From the NCBI RefSeq assembly GCF_001186125.1, contig NW_014040123.1:34673-58885 (forward strand): 24,213 bases of DNA, written 5' to 3'. Shown here piece after piece: positions 1-24,213 of this stretch. Each line of letters begins with the position of its first letter. The first letter of the stretch is position 1. The stretch is from Sphaeroforma arctica JP610 (lineage: Eukaryota; Opisthokonta; Ichthyosporea; Ichthyophonida). The notes under the pieces were generated by a model. That model did no database searches. It saw only the letters and a list, made by a program, of their open reading frames with translations, and was not told where the DNA came from. The translations under genes were made by a program, and so were the position numbers.

Positions 1-96
1 AGTTGAAAAATTCTCAGTAGCCGCCAGCTGTTCGAGGTAGGGTAAGAGTAGAGTTCTGGATACCTAGGAAGCATTGCTGTTTGTCGCCAGGGAAGT

Positions 97-600
97 TTAG
101 GGTAAATCCGCTTGGAGATAATTTTGTGCTATAAGGCCCTGCCCTGGGTAAGTTCGGGATCTAAGTATGTAGTACCTAAATGTGGGAGTACCCCGGACTG
201 TGATATATTTGATGCGATTGTCAGCGAGGCGTAGAGGGTAGCGGCCTGTCTCAACGTTGCGAAGGAGGTGACACGCCGAACTGTGCATGTATTTCACAGT
301 TGCTCCACCATCGATGAGTAATGAGTCGTTGTCAGGCAAGCGAGTGTGAGTAGCTTGGCAAATGACAGGGATCGTGATACGTGCAATGGATGTAGTAACA
401 GGACAGGGGAATTTCTGTTTTTGCTACGTTTAGAACAGACGATTTCTAAGTGCCCCTTTTTGGAGCAATTGGTGCATGTTAAGGACTGAGTAGGACATTC
501 TGGGCTGTTGTGGCCCACAGTACCGCAGCGGCCGCGTTGCCTTTTAACATATATGCACTGTCTGCATTTCTCAATTTAACCTATTATACTATTTTGCGTA
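97..600 (-). mobile_element. Copia-like LTR retroelement relic, gag zinc-knuckle and protease part
   Basis: Read on the minus strand, the higher coordinates encode a Cys/His-rich gag tail with a canonical C-x2-C-x4-H-x4-C knuckle (CTNCSKKGHLEIVC), preceded by a second knuckle-like Cys/His cluster. The lower coordinates encode a retropepsin-like segment around LLIDGGAT followed by LRLADNRIKYITVRG, which resembles the aspartic protease of Ty1/Copia elements. The order gag knuckle then protease is the normal order of an LTR retroelement. The piece is a degraded fossil with more than one break; no LTR, integrase or RT was seen next to it. It runs opposite to the RT relic near 5 kb, so the two are probably separate insertions. 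The family call (Copia rather than Gypsy) rests on the protease motif only. Confidence 0.6.
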
Positions 601-977
601 GATAAATCTGAGAACGTAAAAACGAGAAGCACAGCACAAGTATGCCTCTCGATTTATTTTCCACTTTTGTTAAGCATATATGTACCTAGTTAGTTCAATC
701 TTCCGTATCACTAGTATATATTTACATAAATATACATATTTATTATATTAAAACAATACGACAATGATCAGAGCATACGGGGAAGCCGAGTTGGCCTGAG
801 CTCAATGAAACGTCGCGGTGGCAGGATAACCTAACCTCCCGAGTAAAGTACTCGCGAATAAATTCACACACAGGTTCTAAATCAGTTCTAAAAGTGAGAG
901 AGTGAAGGTGCTATCATTAGTTATCCCCCTCTATGACAATAAATAAAAGAGGAACATTTTAAGAGGGTTTTCTCCAG
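601..977. other. AT-rich non-coding stretch
   Basis: No open frame or motif could be supported here. The sequence is AT-rich with scattered short TATA runs. Its last bases (ttttctccag) look like the pyrimidine tract and acceptor of the next exon. Confidence 0.5.
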
Positions 978-1474
978 GATGACATCGCCGACTCCAATAG
1001 AATTGAGCTTCTACTACAGAATTTGATTACGCCTTGTGAGTCCTGGAAGTTTCAGAGAAATTTATATCACGAGCAGACAAATACAGGGAAGAATGTAAAA
1101 GGTGTGTTGATTCATTTGTTGTTAATTCATTTTGTTGTTAATTATGTAAGTCGATTGATTATTTTGTTATGCGTATAAAATTTTACACATCAAGTCCTGT
1201 TAAGTTGTGTTCTGAGTATTTGAGAAAATGTGATTGGCCTAGATCAATTTGACTTGTATGATATCCATACCCTGCGGTTGAATTATATTTCGCCTCACAC
1301 TATCTTCTAGGATTCTTCGAGATGGGTGCTGTGTGGATATTCCCGACTTTCGCTATTTACCTCGGAACAGTGTAGAGCATCGAGACGTTCAGGGATGAAG
1401 ATGATTTTATAAATGCGGTGTATGCCTACGCCGAGCGAATGCGGAAAGCTGTATTGTAAGTTTCAAGTGACATC

Positions 1475-1533
<59 letters not shown>

Positions 1534-1976
1534 ATAGTACCCGATCCAATGTATGTAAGTTTGCACGCCGATACTTAATAACTCAATGCTAGCTCACAGC
1601 TATACGAATTCCATTATGTTTTCACTATGTTTTTTAAATATTCCAGGTTATGCCCTGTATTCCATGTCAAGACATACGTGAAGCAGTATTCGGAGCCTCT
1701 TCAAATTCCAAATGAACTTGATGTCGAGAGAAAATTATGTCAGATGTATCCTCCAAACAATCTTGGTCAACGAGGACGTAAAAAAAGGTCGACGTGCCAG
1801 GAGTCGACGTAGATACATGCACACCAAAAAACCACGAATATGTAAAATCTGCTCTGCAAAGTATCACACTGCCAAGACTTGTACATCGTCAGTACTCCGT
1901 AAATACTTGGCAAATCATAAAGTGACCGCTCTCATCAGTGCATACTCGTCGCCGGAAAGTAATTGCAATGTACATT
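978..1976 (+). pseudogene. Spliced transposase-like relic with basic tail and CCHC knuckle (MULE-like)
   Basis: Three plus-strand exons can be proposed. Exon a is 978-1101 (acceptor ttttctccag, donor GTGTGT). Exon b is 1311-1455 (acceptor tatcttctag, donor GTAAGT). Exon c starts at 1647 after tattccag. The phases agree at both junctions. The product ends with a segment of the type YVKQYSEPLQIPNELDVER, then PPNNLGQRGR, a run of Arg/Lys, and the knuckle CKICSAKYHTAKTC (C-x2-C-x4-H-x4-C). The order 'P-rich, GR-K/R basic block, CCHC knuckle' is typical of the C-terminus of Mutator-like (MULE) transposases. No DDE catalytic part was found in the window. The reading frame is interrupted, so I treat it as a decayed copy. 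A gag-type knuckle protein or a degraded host gene remains possible. Confidence 0.4.
1478..1533. repeat. (TA)n microsatellite
   Basis: An almost pure TA dinucleotide run with one G interruption. It lies inside the proposed intron 1456-1646 of the transposase-like relic. Confidence 0.95.
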
Positions 1977-2235
1977 AACACTACGGCATAAAGAAGGAAA
2001 ATATTTCGCATGTGAATAACTTGTATATGAACTCTATCACAAGCTTATTCAACCCACCCCTCAAAATCCACTTAATACTACCCCAAATCAAATATCATTT
2101 TACTAGCCACTACCTCTAACAAATATGGTAGGGTTTGAGGATATATCTACTGAAATCACCGCGTGAGCGTCATGAAAACGTACTGCCGTAATGGTATAGG
2201 TAGTAATTAGTGAAATCTACGCACGCACGGGGTAG

Positions 2236-2431
2236 TGAATAGTGAATTCCCTTTATAAAATATGTCAGTCTCGCAGAATCCTGCCGTGATATCAATACTG
2301 CTTTGAAATTACTATATGAGCTAGGGTGCGTAATGAATAGTGAATTCCCTCTATAAAATATGTCAGTCTCGCAGAATCCTGCCGTGATATGAATACTGCT
2401 TTGAAATTACTATTTTGAGCTAGGCTGGACT
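2236..2431. repeat. 98-bp tandem direct duplication
   Basis: Two adjacent copies, 2236-2333 and about 2334-2431, both begin tgaatagtgaattccct and both end near gagctagg. They differ at only a few positions. The high identity suggests a recent duplication. The end of each copy also resembles the start of the diverged segments at 2415 and 3018. Confidence 0.9.
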
Positions 2432-2704
2432 AACAACCAACCGATGGTGTGTTGTGAAGACAATCAGACTACTAAGAAGATAACAGAAGAACTGATCACC
2501 AAGCGTGGTAAGCATATGGATATGAGTACAGCGAAGACCATTGTACTGGAGGATTGCCGATCTGGACTGAGGGTTATTGATGTATTGACGAGGGCACTAG
2601 CACGGATTGCTTTTAAGAGGCATCGTAATCACATGTTGAAACACCACTGTTACAACTATACAGTCGTCTACATCCAATTGCCGCTTCACTTAGTCGATGG
2701 GTGA
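2415..2704 (+). pseudogene. Unrecognised coding-like segment, copy 1 of a diverged pair
   Basis: An open frame of 86 codons starts at the ATG at 2444; its similarity to copy 2 begins earlier, near 2415. It contains DNQTTKKITEELITKRG. A related peptide, DSQLTNIVAEEISPKR, is encoded at about 3064-3112, where the upstream DNA (gagctgggttgtac) also matches that upstream of this frame (gagctaggctggac). The residue spacing is kept, which suggests both descend from a coding sequence. I do not recognise the family. The nearby transposase-like relic makes a transposon origin plausible, but nothing proves it. Confidence 0.3.
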
Positions 2705-3017
2705 GTTATATAGAGAATCGTGAATGGCCAAGTCTTCCGTCCATGGAGGTGTATTGAAAACCTGGACTCGGGAGTCGAGACTTAGTTGGAAATCGTTCAT
2801 GGGTTTTTGTTGATAAGGTTTTGTAGACAGATACTGTAGTTTCCGTTGAGAAGGATTTTGTAAACAAGTGGTGTAGTTTGGGTTATAGAGGAAAAGAATA
2901 AGAAAACCTTAGTGCTGGCACCAACATTTGTAGCATCAAAGTTTGAGACCCCACCTGTGTGGTACATGGTGTCAATTTTGAGACCACAACTTTTTCTGAT
3001 ATAGAATTTGTAATATC
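2705..3017. repeat. Spacer with degenerate ~35-bp direct repeats
   Basis: Imperfect repeats are visible at about 2809-2842 and 2844-2879 (gttgataaggttttgtagac against gttgagaaggattttgtaaa). Another pair is at about 2936-2955 and 2971-2991 (tttgagaccccac against tttgagaccacaac). No gene is supported. Confidence 0.5.
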
Positions 3018-3112
3018 TGAGCTGGGTTGTACAGTCAATTATACTAACTTGTGGTTTGTCATCAGGACAGCCAACTTACTAATATTGTGGCAGAGGAAAT
3101 AAGCCCCAAGCG
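3018..3112 (+). pseudogene. Diverged copy 2 of the 2415-2512 segment
   Basis: It matches copy 1 at the DNA level from gagctggg onward and at the peptide level over about 16 residues (DSQLTNIVAEEISPKR). It is cut off by a TA microsatellite at 3115. Confidence 0.35.

Positions 3113-3114
<2 letters not shown>

Positions 3115-3168
<54 letters not shown>
3115..3168. repeat. (TA)n microsatellite
   Basis: A pure TA dinucleotide run that ends the diverged duplicate and separates it from the following LTR-like non-coding region. Confidence 0.95.
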
Positions 3169-3170
<2 letters not shown>

Positions 3171-3231
3171 GGGACAGGTTAACCTTCCCCTTTCCTTTGT
3201 AATAGCCGGGCCTCCATATTAGACTTTATGT

Positions 3232-3285
3232 TATAAACGTACTCTTAAGCAGTACGTAAACTATAAACGTACTCTTAGTAGTACG
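3232..3285. repeat. Paired hairpin-forming direct repeat
   Basis: The core tataaacgtactctta occurs at 3232 and again at 3262. Each copy closes on itself through cgtact...agtacg, giving a six-base stem with a short loop. Two such hairpins sit in tandem. Confidence 0.7.
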
Positions 3286-4226
3286 AGGAGCTTAAGTTTC
3301 CTAAATGGATTTTAACGGTTTTATTAATCAATACCTTTTCCATTTTACATATCAGATATTTGGACGAGGCCATTAAAAAGGCCCCAGTAAAACACCAAAC
3401 ATAAGAGTTGGTCTAGTTCTATTAATAGAACTATATTTACTTTCCAAATTTATTTGTATCTGAATACTTCGGTAGCGAGATGACTCAACCGAATGTAGGT
3501 TTCTAGGGACTATTAACATTACCTAGTTTATCCTTCGTTCATCCAACCAGATGTGCCAGTCTGATGAAGGCTAAGTCGGTAATTCTTGATAAGTGGCAAG
3601 TTATTGGATAATGCAATAACTAAGGACATCAAGAGTATTATTTATTCTGTTCTAAAGATAGGATTTTATGAGTCTCACGGATTCGCCCTAACGAAACATA
3701 CCCTAGTTTCTAATAGAGCGACAACGAAACACTAATAAAATCCCTTCGGCGAAAACGGTACTGAGAGGATTACATATAGGCAATGTCTCAGCTTCACAAT
3801 CCCTCAGAGTATTGCTGTATTCGCGAGGCATACCTAACTTTACTAAAAGTCTCATTTCGTCTATTTACTTTGAATTTCACGATACTTAGATTTTACCTAC
3901 GCGTTTAATTACTCTAAGGCGTTAGTATCGCCTTGATAGACCGAATCTTACTCCTTTAAACCAAACCAGGTTTTTCCTGGGACCCACACGCTGAACCAAT
4001 ATCCCCATGCGGGAATAATTGGTCCCACAATTTCACCACAGTTTATCATAGTACAACTATTCGATACTATTCTTTAATAATCATTAGTTAATCATGTACA
4101 GAAGTTTCTAGGTCTCAATAGGTTATGGGCGAAAATATACCGGACAACGACTCTGTTTTACAGATTTAGGCTGAAGCCCCACTCCTACTCACCCCACTCG
4201 ACTAAGGATACGCCATTCCTGACGAT

Positions 4227-4241
4227 CCCCCCCCCCCCCCC
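4227..4241 (+). repeat. Poly-C tract (15 C)
   Basis: A homopolymer of 15 C residues inside a pyrimidine-rich, Pro-codon-rich stretch. Its length is likely to vary between individuals or reads. Confidence 0.9.
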
Positions 4242-4919
4242 TTCGACTACCCTGTTGCTCGCCTACCCTTCCGACCACAGCGCAGTCCCACGACCCGAGG
4301 CCTACCCCCTGACACACGACCCTGTCATCACCAACCCACCCACCACTTCTATGCCTTCTACTGCCGACAAAGAGTCTACCAATAAGGGTTATATCTGTTA
4401 GCGTGCGGTGTAGGGGACTATAAGTAAAGTGTTAGTGTATTTAAAGTATGGTGCAATCGAATGAATTTATTTATGATCTCAGTGATGGTGTTTGTACTAG
4501 TACTAGTGTTCAACCACTTGGGTTGGCCAGGGTAGAAACTCATATGATCAGTATGAGAAATCTTATGCAGAACACTTTAGCACTTGGATATATTTTCCAG
4601 AAATAAATATATCATATTCTCTGTTTCTACAGTCTCGGACCTCGGCTCTCGGCTAGCCGGTGGCCCGTATCCTATAAATAGAATAATCTGAGAAAAAGTC
4701 TCAAATTACTCTTACGTTCTCTCGGGCTGACCCACCTATACTTATATTAATTTGAGAACAAGTCCCAAATTACTCTCGGGCTGACGACGTAAAACGTTAT
4801 TAACGTATATATAAATACGTCTTCTACTGTAGTCTCTCAACCTCCCTGGCCGTTCGACTACTTCACGCCGAGGTATCACCATCCAGGACCTCTGCCTTTA
4901 TGTAGAGGAATAGAAAACC

Positions 4920-5517
4920 ATGAGTCACATTCGGCCCGCTCGTGTGAACAAACTCGCTCTCCCCGCCGTCAACCCACTTGATGCTAAAGTTGATGATTTA
5001 ATCAAACGTGTTAACACCATTTTCACTGCACCCCAACATCCCTGAATTCTCCCTCACTGACGCCGTCGCCCTCATAGACGACATTATCCCAAAGAGCATC
5101 TTCAAAGCTCAATCATCAACTGAATGGCCACAGTGGTCCCAGGCTGTAGACCGTGAGCGTGCGGCCCATGCCCGCAGCAAGCTTGCCGACAGCATTCCCA
5201 TCACCGATGTTCCGCGCACTGCTAAAATCATACACTCCAAGTATGTATTTACGAGGAAGCACGATGAAAATGGCGAGCTCACCATCCACAAAGCGCGCAT
5301 GGTGGCACGCGATGATGAGCAACAGCATGGGGACTCATTTTGGAACACATATGCCCCAGCAGCATCTTCCACCACGCTCTGCATTATTTTAGCTACCGCT
5401 ACCTATCAGAATCGTACCGCCCATCATTCCGATGTTAACACGGCATACCTATACTCAAAGCTCGATACCCCTGTGTATATGTTTCCTCCGAAGGGCAGTG
5501 TCGAACTCGGACACTAG
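4920..5517 (+). mobile_element. Copia (Ty1-type) retroelement relic, reverse transcriptase N-terminal part
   Basis: The open stretch through 5517 encodes the start of the Copia-family reverse transcriptase (RVT_2 type). The sequence W-x2-WSQAVDRE leads into SKYVFTRKHDENGEL, then HKARMVARDDEQQHG, TYAPAAS, a hydrophobic LATAT segment and HSDVNTAYLYSKLDTPVYMF. These match in order the blocks 'W..A...E', 'KWVFK.K.d.dG', 'yKARLVA.G..Q..G.dy..tfaPv', 'lA.A' and 'q.DV..AFL.g.L...vYM..P.G' known from Ty1/Copia Pol. The rest of the polymerase, RNase H and flanking integrase are absent. The element is a broken remnant with several breaks. No paired LTRs were found, so age cannot be estimated from the ends. 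Confidence 0.85.
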
Positions 5518-6045
5518 TTAAAATCAACGCTGTTCCCCGTGCCTGTCGGAATTTTTAAAGTAAATTTTGCTAATAAATCTAAGTAATTGGAACTATTGTA
5601 GTGTGACGACGGCAGGAAGTTTCTGGGCGGGTGGAAACAAAAGGTAACAACCTGTATCAAAAGATTTAGAATATAATTTTTTTTTTTGGTATGAAATGGT
5701 CTGGGTTTATAGTTGGTGTGAGGTTGAGAGATATATGTTGTGTACACACGTGCATCCATACTCCACTTCTTCGAGATGGGTTTTTGGTTATTTGAAATAT
5801 CAAACCATCGCAGAATTCTTCAGGAAAGTACCACCCATGACCTTAAAACGATAAGGTAGGAATCGGAATCAAGTTGTTTTACATAGTTTATATTTTGGTT
5901 CTCTAATATGTCGCATTTTGAGCGTGTTGCTGTCACATTCTGGACGTATTGTTCCCCAATTTACCATAAGATGCTTCCAGTGCGACGAGAGTGTTTGGCA
6001 GAATATAGTAGCATCAGCAACGTACGAGGTAGAATTTTCATCCAC
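5518..6045. other. Intergenic DNA downstream of the J-domain gene
   Basis: No supported gene lies between the Copia relic and the end of the minus-strand gene. A short T run occurs near 5680. The nearest landmark is the minus-strand AATAAA at 6046-6051. Confidence 0.5.
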
Positions 6046-6051
6046 TTTATT
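6046..6051 (-). terminator. Polyadenylation signal AATAAA
   Basis: The plus strand reads tttatt, that is AATAAA on the minus strand. It begins about 20 bases beyond the stop codon at 6073-6075 of the J-domain gene. The short distance supports this stop as the true end of the coding region. Confidence 0.6.
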
Positions 6052-6072
6052 ATTTGATGTGCAAGTATAGTC

Positions 6073-23678
<17,606 letters not shown>

Positions 23679-24213
23679 CTTATGCAGATAGTCTGCGTAG
23701 TGTTGAAACAGGTAAAGCCTACAGGTGCTTGGAACTGCAGAAGCCACATACACACGTATTATTTATATTCAGGATTCAGCTAAAGAACGAACTGACGTGT
23801 TTAACAGGTCCGTGTGATTTTGAACTGTGTGTTTCTCTGGCAAGTTCAGCATTGTTCCATTAGGAAATACCATAACCAAATATGCAAAAAGCTGAAATGG
23901 CGGATGTGTATATGCATGTAAGCATACATATCAGAAGTATTCAAGCGAAAGCCACGTGTTAGATAGCTCAATACACTGACATCGAGACATAATTACCAAA
24001 AATGCACGAACATATATATAGCACGCGAGTGAGACCACGCACATTGATGATAGCCACGGGCTACTGAATATAAGTATATTCTCATATCTGAACGTGTAAT
24101 CAAATGAACATGACTATAATATCAATGAAGCATACCATTTTACATACGCTTCGTACAACAACGCAACTCTTTAACTATTAAATTTCTTGCCTATACATAT
24201 ACACACACACACA
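23679..24213 (-). other. Upstream region; first exon or promoter not identified
   Basis: A 34-codon minus-strand frame starts at the ATG at 23873 (MVFPNGTMLNLPEKHTVQNH). Its only phase-compatible donor (GTTCTT) is poor, so it is not claimed as the first exon. The rest is AT-rich, and the window ends in a CA run. Confidence 0.35.

Larger units (their letters stand above)
3169..4919 (+). other. Non-coding, possibly LTR or leader region of the Copia relic
   Basis: This stretch is AT-rich and mostly without open frames. It contains two tandem hairpin-forming repeats (3232-3256 and 3262-3285), a run of 15 C residues (4227-4241) and a Pro-rich open stretch without ATG (about 4180-4399). It also has a direct repeat (4690-4731 and 4753-4784, sharing caaattactct and tcgggctgac). 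Its position just before the Copia reverse transcriptase relic suggests LTR and leader DNA of that element. I could not define TG...CA ends, target-site duplications or a primer-binding site, so this remains inference. Confidence 0.3.

Noticed and set aside
5109-5392. Frames overlapping the Copia reverse transcriptase relic
   Set aside because: The plus-strand frame carries the RVT_2 motif series; the others show no motifs.

Overview
This is a window of intron-rich eukaryotic nuclear DNA. There are no bacterial-style operons. Coding segments are short (35-761 nt) and bounded by GT/AG splice sites. Non-coding DNA is full of TA, CA and TATATG microsatellites and minisatellites. Relics of Copia-type LTR elements and of a probable DNA transposon are present. 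The host cannot be named from sequence alone. A compact-celled relative of animals and fungi such as an ichthyosporean would fit, but that is only a guess.

Layout. Positions 1-5520 are a transposon graveyard. They hold a minus-strand Copia-like gag/protease relic (about 97-600), a spliced but degraded plus-strand gene with a MULE-transposase-like basic tail and CCHC knuckle (978-1976), a 98-bp tandem duplication (2236-2431), a diverged duplicated coding segment (2415-2512 and 3018-3112), a long non-coding LTR-like stretch, and a plus-strand Copia reverse transcriptase relic (about 4920-5517).

Positions 6046-23678 are one large minus-strand gene. I assembled 24 exons by hand. Every junction has GT...AG ends and keeps phase, giving 1,416 codons open to a stop at 6073-6075, followed by AATAAA. 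The 5' end was not found and may lie outside the window. The C-terminal part is a tetratricopeptide-repeat (TPR) array, a charged helix and a canonical J-domain with HPD. That is the order seen in DNAJC7/TPR2 co-chaperones of Hsp70 and Hsp90. The first roughly 680 visible residues are a long disordered Ser/Thr/Pro/acidic region that repeats a GLF-type short motif. DNAJC7 proteins are usually near 500 residues, so this extension is the most interesting feature of the window.

The introns carry several distinct tandem arrays: a 20-bp, a 33-bp, a 45-bp AT-rich and a hexamer repeat. One intron holds a possible plus-strand exon (8231-8423). No tRNA, rRNA or CRISPR was seen. All calls come from reading by eye; no alignment or splice predictor was run.
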